Shown one piece after another: positions 17,175-25,681 of a stretch of DNA of 64,000 bases (position 1 is the first letter of the stretch; every line of letters begins with the position of its first letter). This DNA is from Pseudomonadota bacterium (GTDB taxonomy: Bacteria > Myxococcota_A > Polyangia > Polyangiales > Polyangiaceae). Below the pieces are notes generated by a model, which worked only from the letters and a program-made list of their open reading frames with translations, made no database searches and was not told the DNA's origin. The translations under genes and the position numbers were made by a program. The stretch is from NCBI GenBank assembly GCA_023402175.1, contig JAEXCN010000143.1, positions 1 to 64,000 on the forward strand, written 5' to 3'.

Positions 17175-18595
17175 GGGGCACCCTTGTCGTCGAAGGAGAC
17201 GGTCATAGGCACCGGATGCGCGAGCGCGTCGCGCGTTCCGACTCCGAGCTCGCCCTTGGCATTGCCGCCCCAGCACTGGACGACTCCCGTCTTCGTGATT
17301 GCACACGTCGTGGACGTCGCCGTCGCGAGCGCGACCGCGTAGCCGTCGAACGCCTTCGCGCGAACGAAGCTGGGCTCGAAGATGACGCCGCCGTCGGGGT
17401 GATCGACGACGCCCTCCCCAAGCTCGCCGTACGCGTCCTTTCCGCAGCACTGGATCGTCCCGTCCGTCATCCGAACGCACGTGCGGTCCCGCGCAAGGGC
17501 GAGCATCTGTGGATGCGCAAGTCCCAACGTGGGAGCTTGCTGTGGCACGCGGTTGATTTGCCCGTCGCCGTTGCAGAGGGGGGCGGGGGTCGGCGCAGAA
17601 TGGGACGTCACGTAGCCGCCCCAACACGCGACGTGGCCGCCGGCGATCGCGCACGCGTGGTTGTCGGCCATAGCCACCTCCGTGACGTCCGTCAACGTGG
17701 GAATCACCGCCGCGGCCGCCGGGGGCGCGATCGATGTCTCGCGACCGAGCACGGGTCCGACGTCGAACGTGCTGCCTCCCCACGACACGAGCTTCTTCTC
17801 CGGCGTCGCCGCGATCGCGACGTTTCCATGCATTCGAACTTCAGAGAAGACGAATCCTCTCTCATCGACCGGCCCTCCGGGAGCGACGAAATATGGCCCT
17901 CCCGACGAGCTGCTCGGAATTCCCGGGCGGCCGAGGGCAGGGCCATTCCAGCCCCAACTCCAGAGAGGGCCCGCCTCGAGGCGCGCGAACACGGCCCCAT
18001 AGCCGACGTCCACGCGAGCGACCGTCCCGCCGTCGAGGTCCACGGGCGTGGGCGCGTGAGACTCTGAGTCATTGTCTCCGGTCCCGAGTGCCGCCGTCGA
18101 GTTGCTCCCCCAGCAATAGACGACGCCGGCCGTCGTGCGGGCGCACGTCGTAAACACCGACGCCGAAATCTGTGCTGCGTCGGAGACGGGCATCGCCGCT
18201 GGCTTCGATCCGAACGGCACGCCCGCATCGGCGCTCCCGCCGTCTTTCGGCGGAGGCTCGCCGCCGAGCGCGACCGGGTCCCCCCAACACCAGACGGAGC
18301 CGTCGCGGAGGCGAGCGCAGAAATGAGAATAACCGGCGACGATCTGGACCGCGCACGGGCCGCTCGGCGGGCAGGCGACCGGCTCGTCGGAGGCGTCGTA
18401 CGCCGCGCCGGCGTCGCGCGGGGCGGTGTCGGACGCGTCCTCCGCGGCCTGCGGAGGGAGCGACGCTTCGGGCGCGGCGTCGGCCGAAGGCATCGTGCCG
18501 AACTCCGGTCGAGCGGCGTCGCTGCACGCGATACCGAGGAAGAGCGCGCTGACCACGAACGCGCCACTCGAGAAGAGAATGCCTCGACGTGTCAT
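17171..18595 (-). CDS. RCC1-repeat lipoprotein, cassette 2
   Basis: The 474-residue protein has a lipoprotein signal ending GIAC near residue 24 and an Asp/Ala/Pro-rich spacer of about 50 residues. Seven propeller units can be traced by their WG cores: 'VWCWGDPVALG', 'VYCWGSNSTAALG', 'LWSWGWNGPALG', 'LVSWGGSTFDVG', 'VACWGGYVTS', 'IQCCGKDAYGELG' and 'VQCWGGNAKGELG'. Both ends overlap neighbours (ATGA at the start, GTGA at the stop), so its synthesis is tied to the propeller gene before it and the IgGFc gene after it. It is paralogous to the genes at 2063 and 28164. Function unknown. Confidence 0.87.
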   Translation of the reverse strand: MTRRGILFSSGAFVVSALFLGIACSDAARPEFGTMPSADAAPEASLPPQAAEDASDTAPRDAGAAYDASDEPVACPPSGPCAVQIVAGYSHFCARLRDGSVWCWGDPVALGGEPPPKDGGSADAGVPFGSKPAAMPVSDAAQISASVFTTCARTTAGVVYCWGSNSTAALGTGDNDSESHAPTPVDLDGGTVARVDVGYGAVFARLEAGPLWSWGWNGPALGRPGIPSSSSGGPYFVAPGGPVDERGFVFSEVRMHGNVAIAATPEKKLVSWGGSTFDVGPVLGRETSIAPPAAAAVIPTLTDVTEVAMADNHACAIAGGHVACWGGYVTSHSAPTPAPLCNGDGQINRVPQQAPTLGLAHPQMLALARDRTCVRMTDGTIQCCGKDAYGELGEGVVDHPDGGVIFEPSFVRAKAFDGYAVALATATSTTCAITKTGVVQCWGGNAKGELGVGTRDALAHPVPMTVSFDDKGAP

Positions 18596-19800
18596 TGCGT
18601 CACCTGCGACGTTCTCGAGCGGAGGGCGACGCCGACCCCAACGATCCAGACGTCATCCGGGCCCGACGCCCACACGCCGTAGAGATCCGGCTTCCCGTTG
18701 GGTTGGGAGAAGGCCGCCGTTGCGAACCGCCACGACGAGCCATCGAAATGGAGGATCGTTCCCTCGTCGCCGACGGCCCAGACATCGCTCGGGCTGTTCA
18801 CCCAGACCGCGTGGAGATCGGCGTAGGTCATCCGCGGGACGATCTCCCAGGTCTTGTCGGGCGCGTTCGTCCAGTGGCGGATCGCTCCATTCGTACCGAC
18901 GATCCAGACGTCGTTCGCTCCGCTTCCGGCAATTCCCTCGAACGTCGATATCGATTGGCTCTCGTGATCCGTCCAAGTGAAAGCGCCGGCGTCGCTTGCG
19001 GGGTCGAGAATCCCGTGTGCAGCGGCGCCGCTCGCGCCGACAGCCCAGATGTCGTTTGCGGAGGTCCCCCACATCGCTCTCAGGTCGCGCATGTTTGGTG
19101 CCAGCACGCCGGGCTTCATTGCCAAGTACGGTGACACGCGACTCCACTGTTTGTCCCGATGACGCATGACGCCGTCTGTGAAGAGTCCGACGGCGAACGT
19201 ATCGTTCCCCGACGACGTCCAAACGGAGGTGAGTTGACAGGCGGAGACTCTTTTGCCTTCTCCGCACGCCCCGAGAAGCTGATTCCAGGACGAGCCCCCA
19301 GGCCTGCGCTCGAGGATGGTGTCCCCCGCTGCGACGAGGACTCCTCCGCTCTCCGTTCCCCAGACCTTGCGCAGTGGCACCGCCGTTCCCGACGGCTCGA
19401 CGCTCCACGCCGAGCCTGTCCAATGGAGAATGGCGCCTTGCGTTCCGACGGCCCAGACGTCGTCCGCCTTCGTCCCCCAGACGGAGAGCAGCGCCTTGTC
19501 GCCGTAGGCCGGACCGTCGAGCACGGTCGGGATCGGTAGGAAATCGGCGAGCGTCGCGCATCCGCCGTCGGAGCAACCGGCGTCCGCCAAGGCGTTGCTC
19601 GCCGAGTCCACCGCGGCGTCGCTCGAGGCGTCCCCATCGACGATGTCGCCCAGGACGCGGCCATCGGAGCAGGCGAAGCCGAGCAGGACGAGCGGGACGA
19701 GGAGCGCGACGACCGAGGCTCGTCTCGGCATCCGCGCGCCTCGTTGCGTGGTCGCGGCGTACAGCGTGAACGTCCGAGAGATCGACTTGTCGGGCTTCAT
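18592..19800 (-). CDS. Seven-repeat VWAVG beta-propeller lipoprotein, cassette 2
   Basis: The 402-residue protein starts at the ATG overlapping the stop of the Cys-rich gene (ATGA); the upstream open stretch to 19896 is a shadow. A basic leader (MKPDKSISRTF...) precedes a hydrophobic segment ending GFAC, so the true signal may begin at the internal Met in 'ARMPRRASVV'. Seven repeats follow, including 'SVWGTKADDVWAVGTQGAIL', 'AMWGTSANDIWAVGASG' and 'GVWASGPDDVWIVGVGVAL'. Cassettes 1 and 3 have two propeller genes at this position; this cassette has one. The stop overlaps the RCC1 gene start. Confidence 0.87.
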   Translation of the reverse strand: MKPDKSISRTFTLYAATTQRGARMPRRASVVALLVPLVLLGFACSDGRVLGDIVDGDASSDAAVDSASNALADAGCSDGGCATLADFLPIPTVLDGPAYGDKALLSVWGTKADDVWAVGTQGAILHWTGSAWSVEPSGTAVPLRKVWGTESGGVLVAAGDTILERRPGGSSWNQLLGACGEGKRVSACQLTSVWTSSGNDTFAVGLFTDGVMRHRDKQWSRVSPYLAMKPGVLAPNMRDLRAMWGTSANDIWAVGASGAAAHGILDPASDAGAFTWTDHESQSISTFEGIAGSGANDVWIVGTNGAIRHWTNAPDKTWEIVPRMTYADLHAVWVNSPSDVWAVGDEGTILHFDGSSWRFATAAFSQPNGKPDLYGVWASGPDDVWIVGVGVALRSRTSQVTQ

Positions 19801-20921
19801 TGCGTTTGCCCCGGTGCGCATTCCTTCATGAGACAGGCGCCGTCGATGCACGGTTGGCCCGCTCCGATATCGCAGCGATTGCCGCATTGGCCGCAATGGG
19901 CAGGATCTACCTCAAGGTTGACCTCGCAGCCGTCTATGGGATCGCCGTTGCAGTCGGCCCAGCCCTCTGCGCATCGAGTGGCCTCGCACAGCCCAAATCG
20001 GCATGTGACCGGCGCGTAATGGTTCCATGGGGCCGCGGGATTGCCGGTGATCACTCCACAATCGGCACCGCAGGCGCCGCAGTGCCGGGGATCTTTGCCA
20101 AGATCGAAGCAACCGAGCCCCGGACAGAGCGTGAGCCCCGGGGCGCAGCCGCATCGAGGCAGCGGATCGTTGATGAATAGGAGGCAGGATTGGCCCGCCG
20201 GACAGATGCTGCCGCAGGCCGCGCAATTCTTGGGGTCGTGCAGGAGATCGGTCTCGCAGCCGTCGTCCAGAGTTCCATTGCAATTACCCCAACCCTGTGC
20301 GCACTGGAGCTGATTGCATTTGTTGTCGAGACAGACATATTGCATATGAGTCGGCGCTTCGCCCGGGGGCGGAGGGCAGGATGTGCAGGGATCGTTCTGC
20401 GGTGGGGGCGGCCTACACATGCCTGCAGCGCAGATCTCGCTCACGGCGCACGCGTGTCCGCACATGCCGCAATTGTCGTGGCTCGACGTGAGCTCCACCT
20501 CACACCCATCGGACGCGTCGGCATTGCAGTCGCCGAATCCGACATCGCAGATGAGCTTGCACGCGCCGTTTACGCAGTCGTTCTGTCCATTCGCCAAGGG
20601 CGGACAGACGTTCCCGCACACTCCGCAGTTCTTCGGGTCGACGGAGAGGAACGAGGCGCACTTCATCGGCACCGGGCCCGGGCAGGTCGCGCGCATCTCC
20701 GGACAGTCCGTGGCGATGCAGAGCTTCGGGGCCGCGGCATCTCCGCCGTCAGCACCGGCTTCTTGGGGCGACACGAAGATGGGTTGTGACGGCCCGCACG
20801 GCCCGTCACAAGCATCGCCGATGATGGCGATCGACTGGCCGTCGGCGCTGCACGCGACGATGAGCGCAAGCGCTCCGACGACGGATGCAGGTATACCGAA
20901 GTAGGTTTTTTTCCAGATCAT
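19797..20921 (-). CDS. Cysteine-rich NCGxCGxxC-repeat lipoprotein, cassette 2
   Basis: The 374-residue protein has the signal 'MIWKKTYFGIPASVVGALAL' running to a lipobox IVAC. A GTG at 20939 is an alternative start. The mature protein is rich in cysteine and carries five copies of NCGxCGxxC-type repeats: 'KNCGVCGNVC', 'DNCGMCGHAC', 'KNCAACGSIC', 'RHCGACGADC' and 'AHCGQCGNRC'. Between them lie 'GxCNxxxxDGCE' segments. This pattern resembles the Stig1-like repeat proteins common in myxobacteria; the cysteines are probably disulphide-bonded outside the cytoplasm. The downstream overlap is ATGA. Its paralogue is at 32003. Confidence 0.85.
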   Translation of the reverse strand: MIWKKTYFGIPASVVGALALIVACSADGQSIAIIGDACDGPCGPSQPIFVSPQEAGADGGDAAAPKLCIATDCPEMRATCPGPVPMKCASFLSVDPKNCGVCGNVCPPLANGQNDCVNGACKLICDVGFGDCNADASDGCEVELTSSHDNCGMCGHACAVSEICAAGMCRPPPPQNDPCTSCPPPPGEAPTHMQYVCLDNKCNQLQCAQGWGNCNGTLDDGCETDLLHDPKNCAACGSICPAGQSCLLFINDPLPRCGCAPGLTLCPGLGCFDLGKDPRHCGACGADCGVITGNPAAPWNHYAPVTCRFGLCEATRCAEGWADCNGDPIDGCEVNLEVDPAHCGQCGNRCDIGAGQPCIDGACLMKECAPGQTQ

Positions 20922-20969
20922 GAGGGGAACGTGCTCCACGAGGAAGGCCGACGAACCGGGGCGCCGCGC

Positions 20970-21749
20970 TCAACGGCGCGCGCAGGATTGATCGATGCGG
21001 CGGGTGAGGGGGCTCGAGCCGTGGCTCGCACGGAAGCGCTGCGCGCGTCGCGTCGCCTCGTCCGTCTGCCCGAGCGCGCAGAGGGCGACGATGCGCTGCA
21101 CGTCACGCTCGTCTTTCAGCTGGCCACCCGGGAATCGGCGCGCATGCTCCTCGACCAAAGCCAGCGCGCGGGTAGGGTCTCCGCTCCGGTCGGCGCGCGC
21201 TGCGGTCACGAGCAGGCGCGTCTCCTCTTCGAGCGTGTCAAGCCGCTCCTCATCGCGCGCCGCGGGAGCTGACGCCGGCGCGACGGTCCCGCGCGCTGCC
21301 GTCGGCGCCGGCGGGAGCGCGTCGATGGAGATGGCGCTCGGCTCCGCGGAAGCCTTTGCTTCACGCTCTGGCGCGAGGCGTGCGGACGTCCCGCGCGACG
21401 GAGGATGGGCGGATGCGCCCTCCGTCGCCATCGCGGGCGCAGAGCCCCCTCCCACCGCTTCTCCGGAGAGGGGATAGCGGCCGTCGCTCCCGAGCGGGGC
21501 GCCGCCCGACGAAGCACTGCCGAGCCCATAGTGCAAGCCGCAAACGAGCGCCAGGGCACCGCAGGACGGGATCACGATCTTCCACGGTGCGGACCATCTT
21601 CCCGGCGATGCCACGGCCGGTTCGGCCGCCTCGGCGGCGATCGCGGCCGCACGCAACTTCGCCCACACGCGCGCGGCGTCCTGCGGAGTCGGCCGATAGT
21701 CGTCCTTCAGCGGATCGAGCACGGGTCCCTCATCGTTCCACTCGGTCAC
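20970..21749 (-). CDS. Putative membrane-anchored anti-sigma factor, cassette 2
   Basis: I place the start at GTG 21749, which overlaps the sigma stop (GTGA) and has GGAGG five bases upstream; the frame extends 12 bases further to another GTG. The 259-residue protein has a cytoplasmic N-terminus of about 50 residues and one membrane segment ('WKIVIPSCGALALVCGLHYG'). An extended Ala/Pro/Ser linker follows, then a helical C-terminal domain ('ALALVEEHARRFPGGQ...'). The C-terminal domain matches that of the protein at 33279, with RFPxG, an Ala-rich helix and a terminal SPLTRR/SPYTQR block. No HxxxCxxC zinc motif is present, so the anti-sigma call rests on position, topology and coupling. Confidence 0.7.
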   Translation of the reverse strand: MTEWNDEGPVLDPLKDDYRPTPQDAARVWAKLRAAAIAAEAAEPAVASPGRWSAPWKIVIPSCGALALVCGLHYGLGSASSGGAPLGSDGRYPLSGEAVGGGSAPAMATEGASAHPPSRGTSARLAPEREAKASAEPSAISIDALPPAPTAARGTVAPASAPAARDEERLDTLEEETRLLVTAARADRSGDPTRALALVEEHARRFPGGQLKDERDVQRIVALCALGQTDEATRRAQRFRASHGSSPLTRRIDQSCARR

Positions 21750-22348
21750 TTGAGCCTCCACGTATCCCGGGCGCGTTCGCGCGCGATCCCCTCCGCCACG
21801 CGGCGCTTGGCGAAACGGAGCCTCGACGCGGCGGTGTTCACGTTGATCCCGAGGATCTCGGCGATCTCGGCGATGGTTTTTTCTTCGAGCTCCGCCAGGA
21901 TCAAGACGGCGCGCTTGTGGTCGTCGAGCTCGTCGAGGACGGCCTCGAGCATTCGCGCGGTCTCTCGGAGCTGGGTCCGCGCCTCCGGATCGCGCGCGGG
22001 GGCGCTCAGCTCCTCGATGGGATCATCACCTTCGCTGCGACGGCGGTTCGATGCGCGCCGGTGATGCTGCACGACCCGCAGGAGCACCGAGAAGATCCAC
22101 GCGCGCACGTTCCGAGGCGTCTCGGTGCGGAGCAGCGCGTGGATCCGGAGGAACGTCTCCTGGACGACGTCGTCGGCCTCCGCTGTCGATATGCCGAGAC
22201 GCCGCGCGCTCTGCCACACGTAGTCGAAGTGCTCGCGATACAGGCGCTCCAAACTCTCGAGCGACATGGGGTGGGCATCGGCTCGCGAAGCAGGAAGGCC
22301 GGTCAGAGCGGCGAGCGGGGCATGCACGTCCGGTAGCTCCACCGGCAC
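21746..22348 (-). CDS. ECF-type RNA polymerase sigma factor, cassette 2
   Basis: The 200-residue protein has region 2 at about 35-100 ('LYREHFDYVWQSARRLG', 'EADDVVQETFLRIH', 'NVRAWIFSVLLRVVQHHRR') and region 4 at about 130-190 ('MLEAVLDELDDHKRAVLILA', 'TIAEIAEILGINVNTAASRL'). This is the standard two-domain layout of ECF sigma factors. Several GTG starts precede an ATG at 22267 ('MSLESLERLY'), and the shorter form would still contain region 2. The gene heads the coupled run sigma, anti-sigma, lipoproteins. It probably recruits polymerase to its own operon and perhaps to the other cassettes. Confidence 0.92.
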   Translation of the reverse strand: MPVELPDVHAPLAALTGLPASRADAHPMSLESLERLYREHFDYVWQSARRLGISTAEADDVVQETFLRIHALLRTETPRNVRAWIFSVLLRVVQHHRRASNRRRSEGDDPIEELSAPARDPEARTQLRETARMLEAVLDELDDHKRAVLILAELEEKTIAEIAEILGINVNTAASRLRFAKRRVAEGIARERARDTWRLK

Positions 22349-22401
22349 GTGAAATTCGTGAACAAAAAGTAGAGACCACCCGCGCGGACGTCATTATGCG
22401 G

Positions 22402-23529
22402 TCATGGCAACCGAATCTCGACGCCCACCGCTCCACGAAAGGCCGGAATCGCCAGCTCGTGGAGGGCGACGGCTCCGGTCGCCGTGCGCACGCCGATCTG
22501 CTGTGTGTGAAGCGGGAAGGCTGCGTCGAGGCGGGCGAACACGGCGAAATGCGTGGCGAGATCAAGCGCCGCAAGGCCCCCTCCGGTGGCCGTAGAGACC
22601 GCGAGGGAGACGGCCTTCGCATTGGGGATTCCCAGCCCGGCGGCTTCGACGAAGCTCATCCCGATCCCCGCGCACGGCCCGAGGCGCGCGCGCCACGACC
22701 CGAAGAGTGCGCACCCGAAGGCGCCGGCCGTCGCGAGGCGAAATCGGCCGGTCGCGTGTAGCGGCTCCTCGAACGTCACTCCTTGCGGGAAATAGGCGCT
22801 GCCGGTCAGGCCCGCGCGCAGCCAGCGATAGTCCGCTGCGACCGTCAGCGCACCTCCCACCGCGGGGTCGGGCAAGGTGCCGACGTCGAGCGTCGGCGCG
22901 GCTGCCAACACGAAGGTCAGTCGATCGCGCATCGGCCGCCGCGCGCGCGCCGGAACAGCTGATGGCGCCGGACTGCGACGTGCCTGCGGCCCGTTCGACG
23001 CCGGCAAAGCGCTCGGCGGGAGCGCGCCGGAAGGAGCCGACGCGCTCGACGGTGTCGGCGTGCTCGGCGCGGTGGGGCTCGCGCTCGGCGGCGGCTCGAC
23101 GGACGGTAGCTCGCCAAGCGTCGTCGTAATGACGACCGCCGCGGCCTTCGCGAGCGCAGCGCAGGACACCGCCTCGAGTGTCCGTACGCTCGCCACTTCC
23201 GTCGCGCGCGTCTCGAGGACCAGCCGGAACGAATCCTTCCCGATGCGCGTCAGCGCCCCGTGCGCTGTCATGTGCACGCTCGTCGGGCCTCCCGCGCCGA
23301 GGATCTCGGCGACGCTAGCCAGAACGTCCCCCTTCGTCGGACACCCCGGCGGCGCTTCCCACACGAGCTCCACGGGCGACGCTGCGCTCTCGTCGGCCCG
23401 CGCATTCCCCGCGCAGAAGAGCACGTGGGCGAGCGCCGCGGCGAACGCCCGGGCCATCCGCATGACGACCCGCTTCGAGTCGGCGGCGCCTTTCGACCCC
23501 ACGGCAACGCCGCAGCGTGCGACGCTCAT
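22402..23529 (-). CDS. Exported envelope protein with C-terminal barrel-like domain, cassette 2 leader
   Basis: The 375-residue protein has a signal peptide that probably begins at an internal Met (residue 23 or 25, 'MRMARAFAAALAHVLFCAGN'), giving a start near 23463. The N-terminal domain starts 'VELVWEAPPGCPTKGDVLAS' and contains a conserved-looking Cys pair (CP, SCAAL). A Pro/Ser/Ala-rich linker follows, then a domain of about 170 residues with alternating strands that ends 'GAVGVEIRLP' and could insert in the outer membrane. It lies 53 bases upstream of the sigma gene. Its counterpart at 34666 has the same layout and position. Function unknown; a sensor or export partner is possible. Confidence 0.75.
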   Translation of the reverse strand: MSVARCGVAVGSKGAADSKRVVMRMARAFAAALAHVLFCAGNARADESAASPVELVWEAPPGCPTKGDVLASVAEILGAGGPTSVHMTAHGALTRIGKDSFRLVLETRATEVASVRTLEAVSCAALAKAAAVVITTTLGELPSVEPPPSASPTAPSTPTPSSASAPSGALPPSALPASNGPQARRSPAPSAVPARARRPMRDRLTFVLAAAPTLDVGTLPDPAVGGALTVAADYRWLRAGLTGSAYFPQGVTFEEPLHATGRFRLATAGAFGCALFGSWRARLGPCAGIGMSFVEAAGLGIPNAKAVSLAVSTATGGGLAALDLATHFAVFARLDAAFPLHTQQIGVRTATGAVALHELAIPAFRGAVGVEIRLP

Positions 23530-23883
23530 CGTCTCACGTCACCCTGATCGCGCGATTGGAGGGATACCTCGAGCTGCGCGGTCGTGTCGCCCGTGACGGA
23601 CATCGTCGCGCGCCGCTGCACCTGCCACGAACGCGACGACAGCAGATCCCATCGCGGTGTACTCTATCATGAGCATCGCATTCGCGGCCGGCTCGCTGGG
23701 TCGATCGCGCTGGTGTCTCTCGCGCAAGGCGTCCGGCGGAGCACGAAAAGGTGCGGGCTCGTCTGGAGCCGCGGGACGGATACCGATTCGTGCGTGACCC
23801 GCGAGGAGCTGCGGCATAGAGAAGGCCGCCGAGCAGAACGAGACCAGTGACGCAGGCCGCGGCGCTCGGCCATCGGGCGGTTG
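23530..23883. other. Intergenic region upstream of cassette 2
   Basis: No gene is convincing in these 354 bases; open frames on both strands have shadow-like composition. It should carry the cassette 2 promoter (- strand) and the thioesterase promoter (+ strand). I could not assign promoter elements reliably. Confidence 0.4.
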
Positions 23884-24136
23884 CCCAAGCTTACCTCGTG
23901 ATGTGCTAATCGCGAGCCGTGAGCTCGTCGACGCTGAGCGCCCCGATCGATCCGCAGAAGAGCACGAGCGCGATGGAGCTGCGTGTCCGCTTTTGCGAGA
24001 CGGACCTGATGGGCATCGTCCACCACGGCTCTTACCTCGTCTATTTCGAGGCCGGACGCGTCGAATGGCTGCGTCGCCGCGGGGTGACGTACGCCGACTG
24101 GGCCAACAGCGGCGTGCACCTGCCCGTCGTCGAAGC
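23884..24136 (+). repeat. Right direct repeat: 5' region of the intact thioesterase gene
   Basis: This stretch is the intact counterpart of 13476-13726. It includes about 35 bases upstream of the thioesterase start and roughly the first 73 codons. Together with the left copy it encloses cassette 2 in direct orientation. Confidence 0.85.
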
Positions 24137-24362
24137 AAACGTGAGCTACAAGGCGCCGTCGCGCTTCGACGAGCTGCTCGTCGTCGAGACGACGCTGACG
24201 GAGCTCCGGTCCGTGTCGATGAAGTTCGCGTACGCCATCCGTCGCGAGGGGACGCTCATCGCCGAAGGCTTCACGCGGCTTGGATGCATCGACAGCGCAC
24301 ACAAGCTCCTCCGTATCCCGGAGTACATGCGCGACGTGCTCCTCGCCGGCGAGCGGCCTTAG
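23919..24362 (+). CDS. Acyl-CoA thioesterase, YbgC/4-hydroxybenzoyl-CoA thioesterase family (hot-dog fold)
   Basis: The 147-residue protein starts at GTG 23919; an ATG at 23971 ('MELRVRFCETD') is an alternative and would still contain the whole fold. The family's active-site block is present: 'ETDLMGIVHHGSYLVYFEAG', with the catalytic Asp after Glu-Thr, followed by 'VEWLRRRGVTYADW' and 'HLPVVEANVSYKAP'. These enzymes hydrolyse acyl-CoA or related thioesters in the cytoplasm; the substrate is unknown. It overlaps the kinase gene by four bases tail to tail. A decayed copy of its 5' half lies at 13.5 kb. Confidence 0.9.
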   Translation: MSSSTLSAPIDPQKSTSAMELRVRFCETDLMGIVHHGSYLVYFEAGRVEWLRRRGVTYADWANSGVHLPVVEANVSYKAPSRFDELLVVETTLTELRSVSMKFAYAIRREGTLIAEGFTRLGCIDSAHKLLRIPEYMRDVLLAGERP

Positions 24363-25681
24363 CTGCACGCGGCGTGGAGCGCCGCGCACGATCCTGCGAG
24401 AAGGAGCGCGAGGACGAAGACGACGATCGTGACGGGCACGACCGGGCTCGTCCCGTCGGCGCGGACGAACGGCCGCGGTCGGTGCCCCGGCGGGAGGGTC
24501 CCTGGGGGCGGGCTCACGCCGTACGGCGCCATCGGCCCGTAGTACCCCGGCGGTGCGGTCCCCGGCGGGGGCGCGAAAGCGGGCGCCGGCGGGCGCGTCG
24601 CGACCGGTCCGCTCGCCATCGGGGCCGACGCCGGAAGCGGCACGGACATCGGCAACGCCGTCGCGTGGCGAGGCATGCTCTCGCGGCGCGGTGTGAGGAC
24701 CGGAGGCGGGGCCCCCGGCTGCATCGTCGTCGACCAGCGCGCGCTGTCACGCGCCGCGACGAGCGCAGCCCAGAGCTCGGAGATCGTCGCGAAGCGATCT
24801 CTGGGATCGACCGCGAGCGCGCGCGTGCACACAGCCTCGATCGCGTCGGGAACGTTGGCGCCACACGCACGAGGCGTCGGCCGTCGATGACGGTCCGTCG
24901 CTACCCTCATGATGCTGACGACATCGCGCTCGTCGACGGGCCTGCGATCGGTCAATAGCTCGGTGAGGAGCAGCGCGAACCCATAGACGTCGGTCGCGAG
25001 GCCGCTCGCTCCGAGCCGCGGATCGAGCTGCTCCGGCGCGGCGTAGAGCCAGGTGAAGGACGCGAACGTTCCCTTCGTCCCGGCGGACTCGCCTTCCTTC
25101 ATGATCTTCGCGATCCCGAAGTCGAGGACCTTCACCTGCGGTCCGGGCCGCTGGCCGGGAGCCTGCGGCGTCAGGAGGAAGATGTTCGCCGGCTTCACGT
25201 CGCGGTGCGCGACGCGCTGCTGATGGGCCGCGGCGAGGCCGTCGGCGGCGGGCTCGAGGATCGCGAACGCCTCGGCGATCGAACGGCCGCGCATGCCACG
25301 GTTGCGGCGCTCCTCGATGTCGTCGGAGAGCGAGCGGCCGTCGAGCCACTCGAGGATCATGAACGGCGCCCACACGCCCGAGGGCATCGTCGCCGCGCCG
25401 AAGTCGAGCGCCCGAACGATGTGCAGCGACGACTGCGAGAGCGTGTAGAGCAGGCGCGCTTCGGTTCGGAACTTCTCGAGGACGAGCGCGTTGATCCGCG
25501 GGTCGCCTCCGTCGAGCCCCTTCAGGACCTTGATCGCGATCGGCTGGTCCAGCGACAGGTGCCTGCCGCGGTAGACGACGCCGAAGCCGCCTTCTCCGAC
25601 GACAGCGTCCACGCGGTATTGACCCTCGAGCACCGTGCCCGCAAGCCCGAACGGGTCCTGGAGGAAGCTGCCCTGGGTCAC
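24359..25681 (-). CDS. Membrane-anchored serine/threonine protein kinase
   Basis: The 440-residue protein begins at GTG 25681 with GAGGGA just upstream. The kinase domain covers about 20-310. It has the glycine loop 'VGEGGFGVVYRG' (28-39), catalytic Lys51 in 'AIKVLKG', the catalytic loop HRDVKPAN (159-166), DFG (187-189) and APEQ (215-218). All residues required for activity are present. A Pro/Ala-rich linker and a C-terminal transmembrane helix ('VVPVTIVVFVLALLLAGSCA') follow, leaving almost nothing outside the membrane. Myxobacteria have large families of such PknB-like kinases. It converges with the thioesterase gene. Confidence 0.95.
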   Translation of the reverse strand: MTQGSFLQDPFGLAGTVLEGQYRVDAVVGEGGFGVVYRGRHLSLDQPIAIKVLKGLDGGDPRINALVLEKFRTEARLLYTLSQSSLHIVRALDFGAATMPSGVWAPFMILEWLDGRSLSDDIEERRNRGMRGRSIAEAFAILEPAADGLAAAHQQRVAHRDVKPANIFLLTPQAPGQRPGPQVKVLDFGIAKIMKEGESAGTKGTFASFTWLYAAPEQLDPRLGASGLATDVYGFALLLTELLTDRRPVDERDVVSIMRVATDRHRRPTPRACGANVPDAIEAVCTRALAVDPRDRFATISELWAALVAARDSARWSTTMQPGAPPPVLTPRRESMPRHATALPMSVPLPASAPMASGPVATRPPAPAFAPPPGTAPPGYYGPMAPYGVSPPPGTLPPGHRPRPFVRADGTSPVVPVTIVVFVLALLLAGSCAALHAACS

